Shown here piece after piece: positions 58,497-64,000 of a stretch of 64,000 bases of DNA (its first letter is position 1; each line of letters begins with the position of its first letter). A program made the translations under genes and the position numbers. The stretch lies in NCBI GenBank assembly GCA_934309475.1, contig CAKRDK010000008.1, positions 32,279 to 96,278 on the forward strand, read 5' to 3'. Source of the stretch: an uncultured Roseburia sp. Lineage in GTDB: Bacteria; Bacillota; Clostridia; Lachnospirales; Lachnospiraceae. Under the pieces are notes generated by a model. That model saw only the letters and a program-made list of their open reading frames with translations. It did no database searches and was not told the DNA's origin.

Positions 58497-59795
58497 TTAT
58501 TTTCCGGAAATCACAATTCCATCTACCGCAAGATACGGAAGTACGCTCTCTCCATCCATAACAAGTTCTTTTGAAATTCCAACCACATGATTCAGCATAT
58601 CTCCAAGGTTACCATTGACCATAACCTCGTTGACCGCCCCTTTGATTTCCCCATCTTCAATCAGAAAACTGTTCTTCGCAACACCGGAAAAGTCCCCACT
58701 TGTTCCCGGCGTTCCGCCTGAAAATCCGCCTAAAAGAAGTCCCTTCTTCACTCCTTTTATCAGATCTTGAAACGATGTATCGCCTGCTTCCATAATAATG
58801 TTATGGCTAGCATTTTTCGCTGGACTGCCGCCTGTTTTGTTGGCAACATAAAGGCTGTTCATAAACGACTTTAACTCACCGTTTCGGATAAGGTCGTACG
58901 GCTCTGACACAAAACCGTCCGCCGTATAGCGCTCATATTCCACCACGCGCTCATCCATCGGGTTCAGCGAAATGGAAATCCGCTTATCTGCCACCTGCTG
59001 ACCGATTTTATCCATCCAGCGGCTTGTTTTCTCAAGGATAACCCCATCCCCGACATAATTCATCATCAGATTATTTAAAAAGTTTGCAAGGCAATCCGGC
59101 ATGAACACAACCGTTCCTTCGAATTTTCCCTCAAAGGTTGTTGTCTCAAGCTGTTTCTGTGTATTTTCAAAAAGCTGTCTGGTTGCACCCATTTCCATAA
59201 ACGGGCGGTCTAAATCAGCCGATGCCACACCAAATACCGCAACAGATGTGTTTTTATCGCCCTCACCGGCAGAGTATTCCACGATTACCAGATATTTTCC
59301 GCCTAATGTCTCAAACTCGGTTCCATTTGTATTCCGGTAAATCTCATGCAGTTTCTCATGGGACACCATCATCAGCATAACCTGAATCTTTGGAAATTCT
59401 TTTGCAATGTCTTCGGCAAATTCTTTTGTACGCATGAAAAGTCTCTCTAAATCCGGCTCGTAGCATCCCACCTCAAACGACTGGTTCTCCTGCTTTGGTG
59501 CAATGTCATATGCCTCATCTGCCTCTGCGGATTCTGCTGCCGCAAGCGCTGCCTGAATCGTCTCCTCAATCGCTGCGTCATCTAATTTATTGGTCGTGCT
59601 TACACCTTTTTTCTGGTTCTGGTATGTTGTAACACTTAACGCCTTATCAAACAGCGTACGGAACAGTGAAAAATCCCCATTTTCCATGTTAAATTCCTGT
59701 GTTTCACGCTCCTGCACGACAAACCATGCTTTCGAAATCTGCTTTTCTTCTAACTTACTTTGTACTTTATTTGCTGTTTCTTTTAATTCTGCCAT
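58497..59795 (-). CDS. pmbA: TldE/PmbA-type protein of the TldD/TldE peptidase pair
   Basis: 432 residues. Partner subunit of TldD without the metal site; NGDFSLFRTLF near the N-terminus and SGDFSGVAKNSFLIEDGEIKGA near 380 are typical. TldD/TldE form a metalloprotease that degrades unfolded short peptides and matures some modified peptides. Directly after the tldD gene, with AGGAGG in the overlap region. Confidence 0.88.
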   Translation of the reverse strand: MAELKETANKVQSKLEEKQISKAWFVVQERETQEFNMENGDFSLFRTLFDKALSVTTYQNQKKGVSTTNKLDDAAIEETIQAALAAAESAEADEAYDIAPKQENQSFEVGCYEPDLERLFMRTKEFAEDIAKEFPKIQVMLMMVSHEKLHEIYRNTNGTEFETLGGKYLVIVEYSAGEGDKNTSVAVFGVASADLDRPFMEMGATRQLFENTQKQLETTTFEGKFEGTVVFMPDCLANFLNNLMMNYVGDGVILEKTSRWMDKIGQQVADKRISISLNPMDERVVEYERYTADGFVSEPYDLIRNGELKSFMNSLYVANKTGGSPAKNASHNIIMEAGDTSFQDLIKGVKKGLLLGGFSGGTPGTSGDFSGVAKNSFLIEDGEIKGAVNEVMVNGNLGDMLNHVVGISKELVMDGESVLPYLAVDGIVISGK

Positions 59796-59797
59796 GC

Positions 59798-61183
59798 CTA
59801 GCGACCTCCTATCATGATTTTACAACGCAGTGCCGGTCCACCGATTCCCACCGGTATCATCTGTTTTTTCCCACAGAATCCAGAACTTGACCAGTTCACC
59901 TCATCTGAAACCATATCTACGGTCTTAAGCATCTCAAATGCAACTCCTGTTACCGTTGTATCTAAGATAGCACGGCCTATTTTTCCATTTTTAATCTCAT
60001 ATCCCATGGTAATGCCAAACATGAACTCTCCGGTCAGATCCGCCTGTCCGTTTCCGCTATTTAAAAGATAATATCCGTCTTCCACAGATGCAATCATGTC
60101 TTCAAGTTTATCTTTTCCCGGAAGTACCGCAGTATTTCTCATACGGATTAACGGCTCATCCGAAAATTCCCACGCACGCGCATTTCCTGCCGGCTCCATT
60201 CCAAAATGAACGGCATTCTCACGGTTGTTCATGTAGCCCTTTAAAATCCCGTTTTCAATCAATGTGACATCTTTTGCCACCACTCCCTCATCATCTAAAT
60301 AGACCGGAAGCGGTGCCATTTTCCCAAACGCGGTATGCGCAAAATCGACCATCGTCACCATATCCGACGCCACCCGCTTATTCAGGTACGGACCTGCAAC
60401 CGAACCGCCCAACACCAAATCAGATTCTACGGTATGGCCGACTGCTTCATGCGCCAGCATTCCGGACAACTGGCTGCCCAAGATAACAGTCTTGTAACCC
60501 GCCTCCGGATAAATTCCGGCTTTTTTATCCATAAGCCTTTTATAAAGCTGGTCTAATTTCTCATAGAACATGGAAATATCGGAGAAGTTTTCCTCGAAAT
60601 TGCCGCCTCCTCCAAACGTCTCGAACAATTCAATCGGTGTGCCGTCTAATGTCTCCGTATTCATAAATACATATATGTAACATCTCGGCGAGGTAGTGTG
60701 TCCGTCATGTCCATCCGATGTGTATAAAATTTTATCCATGGAATCCTCTGTATACACAACTGAACGGCTCGAAAGCTTTGGATATTTTTTCACAATGTAC
60801 GCATCCAGTTCCTTGCAAAACTCCATGTACTTTTTCTGGTCGTTGTCCACAATCTCATGATTGACCGGCACATAGCCGGACTCTAATGCCGGCACCGGCG
60901 CTTTTCCTTTTGATGCATGTTTCTCTAAAAAAACGGCATTCTCTGTTGCCGCTTTCAATACGGCATCTGCCGCTTCCTGTGAATACTCCGCCATGGATGC
61001 AAATCCATAGACTCCGTTTTTACAGACACGCGCACTTATTCCTGAAGTCTCGCTTCTGCTGTTTGTCGTAAGGTTTCCCTGCACCAAAGCGACACGACGG
61101 TAGCGGTTTTCCTGTGCACGCAGTTCTGTATGAACACCCGTGGCAAATAGTGCTTTTTTCCCCTCAATGATATCCTCTAACAT
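59798..61183 (-). CDS. tldD: TldD metalloprotease subunit
   Basis: 461 residues. LAHEAVGHTVESD near 245 carries the HExxxH zinc site, absent in the partner. MRNTAVLPGKDKLEDMI and GNGQADLTGEFMFGI are family motifs. Starts after AAGGAAGGG. No RiPP precursor is seen nearby, so general peptide degradation is the simplest role. Confidence 0.9.
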   Translation of the reverse strand: MLEDIIEGKKALFATGVHTELRAQENRYRRVALVQGNLTTNSRSETSGISARVCKNGVYGFASMAEYSQEAADAVLKAATENAVFLEKHASKGKAPVPALESGYVPVNHEIVDNDQKKYMEFCKELDAYIVKKYPKLSSRSVVYTEDSMDKILYTSDGHDGHTTSPRCYIYVFMNTETLDGTPIELFETFGGGGNFEENFSDISMFYEKLDQLYKRLMDKKAGIYPEAGYKTVILGSQLSGMLAHEAVGHTVESDLVLGGSVAGPYLNKRVASDMVTMVDFAHTAFGKMAPLPVYLDDEGVVAKDVTLIENGILKGYMNNRENAVHFGMEPAGNARAWEFSDEPLIRMRNTAVLPGKDKLEDMIASVEDGYYLLNSGNGQADLTGEFMFGITMGYEIKNGKIGRAILDTTVTGVAFEMLKTVDMVSDEVNWSSSGFCGKKQMIPVGIGGPALRCKIMIGGR

Positions 61184-61252
61184 CTGTTAGCCCTTCCTTT
61201 CTTTTCTTCTACTACTACTTTGCCACGTCATTCACAAAAAGTAAAGCTATTT

Positions 61253-61933
61253 CTACATTGTCCTCTGTAAAAGCATATCCCTTTTCTCACCAAATAACTT
61301 TGTCAATACACCAAGTACCGCACCGACAAGCACTGCTGCAATCACAGTTCCGATTCCGACAGAACCGAATTGGCGAAGCACGGTAAGGCATGCAATCAGG
61401 GATATTACTACCATGGATATATCGAATCCGATTTTTACTTTATTAAAAACAATATTGGTCTTATCTGAAATTGCCTTCATCGCACCCTCTCCCGCAAGTG
61501 GCACAATATCCGATGGCAGATAAAAGAAAATACCGATGGCGATTAACACGGTGCTTACAAGCATCATACCAAGGCGGATTACCATGTTATCTGTCGTTGG
61601 CAAAAAAGAAAACAGGTAATTTGAAAATGTGGTAAAATAACCAAACACAACTCCAACTACAACCTGTAACAGATTTTTTATCTGGAATGCACCTCTTAAA
61701 ATCAAAATCTGAAGCACTACCAGCACGATATGAAATACGATTGTTGCTTTTCCCATCTCAAGCCCTGTTATGCAGGTAATCGTATACGGAATGGAACTTA
61801 CCGGAGATACTCCAAGATTGGATTTGACCGACATGGATACGCCCAATGTCATGATGAACAATCCCATCAGATATAAGACAAGCCGTACTGCATAATTTTC
61901 ATTTTTTACTTTTTCACTTACTCTCTTTATCAC
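61253..61933 (-). CDS. YczE/YitT-like membrane protein
   Basis: 226 residues, five predicted helices; MTLGVSMSVKSNLGVSPVSSIPYT is the YczE-type signature (shown as MTLGVSMSVKSN plus LGVSPVSSIPYT). Overlaps the end of marR by 20 nt, so it should share its control. Possibly a small-molecule exporter; substrate unknown. Confidence 0.8.
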   Translation of the reverse strand: MIKRVSEKVKNENYAVRLVLYLMGLFIMTLGVSMSVKSNLGVSPVSSIPYTITCITGLEMGKATIVFHIVLVVLQILILRGAFQIKNLLQVVVGVVFGYFTTFSNYLFSFLPTTDNMVIRLGMMLVSTVLIAIGIFFYLPSDIVPLAGEGAMKAISDKTNIVFNKVKIGFDISMVVISLIACLTVLRQFGSVGIGTVIAAVLVGAVLGVLTKLFGEKRDMLLQRTM

Positions 61934-62369
61934 TTTCTTTTTCCTCCATCAATGTTACTAAATTATGGTTTACAAGCTCTAGAAGCCTTGCAAATTCCTT
62001 CTTTTCCTGCTCAGTCAGCCCTTTTTCTGCCGCCTGGTCGACCAAATCAAAGGTCTTTTCCACTTCTTCCTGTAGTCCTTTTCCATACGGTGTCATGGAC
62101 ACATAGAGCGACCTGCGGTTGCCCTGCTTCATCTCTCTTTTCACGAGTCCCCGCGTCTCCATTCTGCCGAGGATTCCGGTCACGGATGCTGAATCGAGGT
62201 TGCATCCTGCCGCAATTTCTTTCTGCTCACATGGCTCATGCTCCGCAAGAAATTCTAATATCTTCGGTTCTCCCGGACGCAGCTGTGTCTGTTCTTTTAT
62301 ATGATGAATAATCGCCTTCTGGCAGTTCGTATGACAGGCCCTCAGCCTGTAATGTAAGGAATTTTCCAT
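61914..62369 (-). CDS. MarR-family transcriptional regulator
   Basis: 151 residues from ATG 62369 with AAAGG eight bases ahead. Winged helix with LGRMETRGLVKREMKQGNRRSLYVSMT as wing and recognition region (EIAAGCNLDSASVTGIL). The C-terminal helix forms the dimer face. Its own promoter carries a palindrome (62404-62433), so it probably represses itself and the membrane protein gene. Confidence 0.9.
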   Translation of the reverse strand: MENSLHYRLRACHTNCQKAIIHHIKEQTQLRPGEPKILEFLAEHEPCEQKEIAAGCNLDSASVTGILGRMETRGLVKREMKQGNRRSLYVSMTPYGKGLQEEVEKTFDLVDQAAEKGLTEQEKKEFARLLELVNHNLVTLMEEKESDKESK

Positions 62370-62403
62370 TGTTTTTGCCTTTCTGGTGTTTGTATTGTTT
62401 GTA

Positions 62404-62433
62404 TGTGAATAGTTTGTATGCAAGTTATTCACA
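62404..62433 (-). promoter_or_regulatory. Probable MarR operator
   Basis: TGTGAATA (62404-62411) and TATTCACA (62426-62433) are perfect inverted arms separated by 14 bases, in the initial transcribed region just below the promoter. GTTTGTAT is repeated beside and inside it. Confidence 0.65.
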
Positions 62434-62440
62434 AGACGCA

Positions 62441-62468
62441 ATTATAGCATATGGTGGGGAAATGTCAA
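62441..62468 (-). promoter_or_regulatory. Promoter of marR
   Basis: TTGACA (62468-62463) and TATAAT (62446-62441) with a 16-nt spacer. Start near 62434, at the edge of the operator. Confidence 0.85.
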
Positions 62469-62504
62469 GATGGGGAAGGGTGAAGTTGTTCAAACGGGAA
62501 TATG

Positions 62505-62522
62505 AAAAAATCCCGCAAACAT
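62505..62522. repeat. Left attachment-site repeat of the rpsI-adjacent element
   Basis: AAAAAATCCCGCAAACAT is identical to 63509-63526, which is one arm of the rpsI terminator. Here the partner arm is missing, so this is a duplicated half-terminator, as expected for an integration att site. Confidence 0.7.
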
Positions 62523-62564
62523 TTGTTTCCAGGAAATATATCATCTTCTGTCTGCTAAAATTTC

Positions 62565-62795
62565 CTACTCTAAATACTTTCTTTCTCCATTTGCATACTC
62601 AATATAAGCGGCTTTCTTTTCTTTATCATAGCCAGCTATCGGTTTTTTACATATTTTTGCTTTATTTATTGCTGCCTTGACCGCTTCAACTGCCCTTTTA
62701 TCCATTTCACTATCCGATTCTGTCAATGTACTTTTCTCTTCTTCTCTCGATACAACTTTTACAATTCTACCACTTTTTGTACTTACAGTTCTCAT
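62565..62795 (-). CDS. Small hypothetical protein in the mobile-element relic
   Basis: 76 residues from ATG 62795 (GGAG seven bases ahead). Charged, helical (KRAVEAVKAAINKAKICKKP), ending YIEYANGERKYLE. No membrane segment or known family recognised. It lies inside the 1-kb unit between the direct repeats, with no partner besides the toxin module. Confidence 0.5.
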   Translation of the reverse strand: MRTVSTKSGRIVKVVSREEEKSTLTESDSEMDKRAVEAVKAAINKAKICKKPIAGYDKEKKAAYIEYANGERKYLE

Positions 62796-62848
62796 AGATA
62801 ATCTCCATACCACACCCAACTCACGTTTCTAAATATTTCATAAAAATA

Positions 62849-62877
62849 TTGCACCTGTATTCTTTCCTTGTTATCAT
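62849..62877 (+). promoter_or_regulatory. Toxin promoter
   Basis: TTGCAC (62849-62854) and TATCAT (62872-62877), 17 nt apart. Transcript start near 62884 at GGTGCTACC. The leader is about 105 nt. Confidence 0.65.
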
Positions 62878-62988
62878 AATTTTGGTGCTACCCTATTCGG
62901 TAGGCGGTTAGTCCTTCGGCAGAGGGACTGTGACCCTCTGATTACATAGAAATCATCTTGTATGAAATCTTGCAAAGGAGGGATGCCA

Positions 62989-63084
62989 ATGTTGACCCTT
63001 GAAGGTCTCATTGCAGTTTTAAGTTTTGGCTTAACCTGCTTTGGACTTGGATATACACTCGGTAATAAATCACACAAAAAATAA
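62989..63084 (+). CDS. Putative holin-like (type I) toxin peptide
   Basis: 31 residues, MLTLEGLIAVLSFGLTCFGL followed by GYTLGNKSHKK: one membrane helix with a basic tail, the form of Firmicute type I toxins of the holin-like/TxpA/Fst kind. AGGAGGG with seven-base spacing sets the ATG at 62989; an ATG at 62983 is too close. The stop codon lies in the stem of the shared terminator. An antisense RNA from the other side ends at the same stem. Toxicity is inferred from form and layout. Confidence 0.7.
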   Translation: MLTLEGLIAVLSFGLTCFGLGYTLGNKSHKK

Positions 63085-63115
63085 TCGCCCCCGGTCTGGT
63101 AAACTGAGGCGATTA
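63082..63115 (+). terminator. Shared bidirectional terminator of toxin and antisense RNA
   Basis: TAATCGCC (63082-63089) pairs with GGCGATTA (63108-63115); CTTTTAT follows on the plus strand and ATTTTTTG on the minus strand. Confidence 0.8.
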
Positions 63116-63166
63116 CTTTTATCAATTCATATACTGGACTAACCGTCTATTGGTAGCACCTTTTAT
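63082..63166 (-). ncRNA. Predicted antisense RNA of the toxin module
   Basis: A minus-strand transcript of about 85-90 nt from the promoter at 63173-63201 to the shared terminator. Its 5' end has GGTGCTACC (63160-63152) and CGGTTAGTCC (63145-63136), the same words in the same order as the toxin mRNA 5' end (62884-62892 and 62905-62914). Only the terminator region is complementary to the mRNA. Confidence 0.6.
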
Positions 63167-63172
63167 ATGTTT

Positions 63173-63201
63173 ATCGTAGCATTCTTTTAAATATATGTCA
63201 A
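63173..63201 (-). promoter_or_regulatory. Antisense RNA promoter
   Basis: TTGACA (63201-63196) and TACGAT (63178-63173), 17 nt apart; a better -35 than the toxin's, as expected if the antitoxin is made in excess. Confidence 0.7.
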
Positions 63202-63258
63202 AAGATTTTTATCATAATATCTCTTTTTAGCATCACATGGCTAGGTTTACAAAATTAC

Positions 63259-63436
63259 GGATATCTCTTGAGCACACCGGCCACACGTCACACTTACATT
63301 AGTCTCTTTGACGCTGCTAAAGTATATCAGACAACCATAAAAAATTGTTGGTCATTCCGGAAGCCACACCCTAACCGAACGTGTTTACACTCATTTAGAT
63401 TTACAGGAATTGCTTGACGCAATTAACCTAATTTAG
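63259..63436 (+). pseudogene. Tyrosine integrase C-terminal remnant, frameshifted
   Basis: Frame A (from 63259) reads GYLLSTPATRHTYISLFDAA then KVYQTTIK; frame B (from 63341) reads KIVGHSGSHTLTERVYTH then LDLQELLDAINLI and a stop at 63434-63436. Together they give the ATRHT arginine box, the VGHS histidine and the RVYTH tyrosine of phage-type integrases. The shift is in a run of six A's where seven would keep the frame. The N-terminal two thirds are absent. So the element can no longer move by itself. Confidence 0.85.
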
Positions 63437-63505
63437 TGTTACCTATGTGTTACCTATAACCGTTTTTTCGTGTGTTTTTGTACTGCTTCATATTTTCTTT
63501 GAAAC
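63437..63505. other. Bases between integrase stop and right attachment repeat
   Basis: Holds a tandem GTGTTACCTAT GTGTTACCTAT (63438-63459), perhaps an integrase arm-type site. Nothing else is seen here. Confidence 0.35.
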
Positions 63506-63508
63506 AAA

Positions 63509-63526
63509 AAAAAATCCCGCAAACAT
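63509..63526. repeat. Right attachment-site repeat at the rpsI terminator
   Basis: The second copy of AAAAAATCCCGCAAACAT, 1004 bp from the first. It forms one arm of the terminator behind rpsI, the 3' end of an essential gene being a common integration target. Confidence 0.7.
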
Positions 63527-63544
63527 AAGTGTTTGCGGGATTTT
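63511..63544 (-). terminator. Terminator of rpsI
   Basis: AAAATCCCGCAAACA pairs with TGTTTGCGGGATTTT and the T-run continues on the minus strand. It lies 37 bases after the rpsI stop codon. Confidence 0.9.
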
Positions 63545-63580
63545 TCTTTATTTTCTGCGACTTTGTAAATTCGCTTTTTA

Positions 63581-63973
63581 TTATCTCTTTGAGAACTGTG
63601 GAGCACGACGAGCTGCTTTGAGACCGTATTTCTTACGCTCTTTCATACGAGGATCACGTGTTAAGAATCCTGCTTTCTTAAGAACTGGTCTGTAATCAGC
63701 ATCAACGTTTAATAATGCACGGGAGATACCATGACGGATAGCTCCTGCCTGGCCTGTGTATCCACCACCACGAACGTTTACTAAAACGTCAAATTTCTCT
63801 GTATTCTCTGTTGCAGCTAAAGGCTGACGAACGATAACTTTTAATGTCTCTAATCCGAAATATTCATCAATATCTCTTTTATTGATTGTGATTTTACCTG
63901 TACCTGGTACTAAATATACTCTAGCAACAGATGATTTTCTTCTTCCTGTTCCGTAATACTTTGTATTAGCCAA
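63581..63973 (-). CDS. rpsI: 30S ribosomal protein S9
   Basis: 130 residues, full length. [19 protein letters not shown] at the start, [20 protein letters not shown] in the core and the conserved basic end [12 protein letters not shown] whose last residues reach the P-site tRNA. Start is TTG at 63973 with AGGAGG nine bases ahead. rplM is expected just upstream, outside the window. Confidence 0.97.
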   Translation of the reverse strand: MANTKYYGTGRRKSSVARVYLVPGTGKITINKRDIDEYFGLETLKVIVRQPLAATENTEKFDVLVNVRGGGYTGQAGAIRHGISRALLNVDADYRPVLKKAGFLTRDPRMKERKKYGLKAARRAPQFSKR

Positions 63974-64000
63974 TGTAGTTTACCTCCTATTAAAATGTTA

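Noticed and set aside
58497..61183. TldD/PmbA as part of a RiPP gene cluster
   Set aside because: No precursor peptide, cyclodehydratase or dedicated exporter is nearby; the radical SAM gene is 42 kb away in a housekeeping cluster.
62874..63125. 83-codon minus-strand frame over the toxin
   Set aside because: It runs antisense through the toxin and terminator, with no ribosome site or family features.

Overview
The window looks like chromosomal DNA of a Gram-positive, anaerobic gut Clostridium relative, most likely a Lachnospiraceae member (Roseburia / Agathobacter / Blautia type). The reasons are an oxygen-sensitive pyruvate formate-lyase, strong GGAGG ribosome sites, a SAM-I (S-box) riboswitch on metK, YesM/YesN two-component signalling, CUT1 sugar importers without a local ATPase, and Firmicute-type lipoproteins. 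Species cannot be fixed from the sequence alone. Almost every gene is on the minus strand; only the HD-GYP gene, the ArsR-like regulator, a 31-residue toxin and a broken integrase lie on the plus strand. No rRNA, tRNA, CRISPR array or intact insertion sequence was seen.

Layout. 1-6.1 kb: pflB (cut by the window edge) behind a ZTP riboswitch, a two-component system, and metK behind a SAM-I riboswitch. 6.2-19.6 kb: housekeeping genes (HD-GYP phosphodiesterase, murA, aroK, a PrsA-like foldase, mfd, pth, a GlmU uridylyltransferase half, a radical SAM protein, nudC, corA, dus). 19.6-45.2 kb: a large arabinan-use locus with four cytoplasmic enzymes (GH127, GH43, GH51, GH43), an ArsR-like regulator, a membrane-anchored GH43 arabinanase, two CUT1 importers (two permease pairs, one ordinary and one 1000-residue solute-binding protein), and between the permease pairs two unusual envelope proteins (NHL-TPR-YIP1 and a DUF5696-like protein). 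45.2-49.3 kb: a lipoprotein, a Cof-type phosphatase and an ABC-F ribosome-protection protein behind a leader that folds as a classic ribosome-controlled attenuator. 49.3-61.2 kb: a YtfQRT/YjfF-type furanose importer with two binding proteins, YesM/YesN, and a TldD/PmbA pair. 61.2-62.5 kb: marR-yczE. 62.5-63.5 kb: a 1-kb relic of a mobile element between 18-bp direct repeats next to rpsI, holding a probable type I toxin-antitoxin and the frameshifted end of a tyrosine integrase. 63.6-64 kb: rpsI.

How it fits together (inference): arabinan is cut outside the cell by the anchored GH43, oligosaccharides enter by the CUT1 systems, furanose monomers possibly enter by the YtfQ-type system, and GH43/GH51/GH127 enzymes release L-arabinose inside. 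The ATPase for the CUT1 permeases and the arabinose catabolic genes must lie elsewhere. The most unusual items are the envelope proteins nested between the two permease pairs, the ABC-F attenuator, the toxin-antitoxin island at rpsI, the structured leader of the arabinan regulator, and a 54-bp repeat array built of alternating inverted AGGTATG half-sites.
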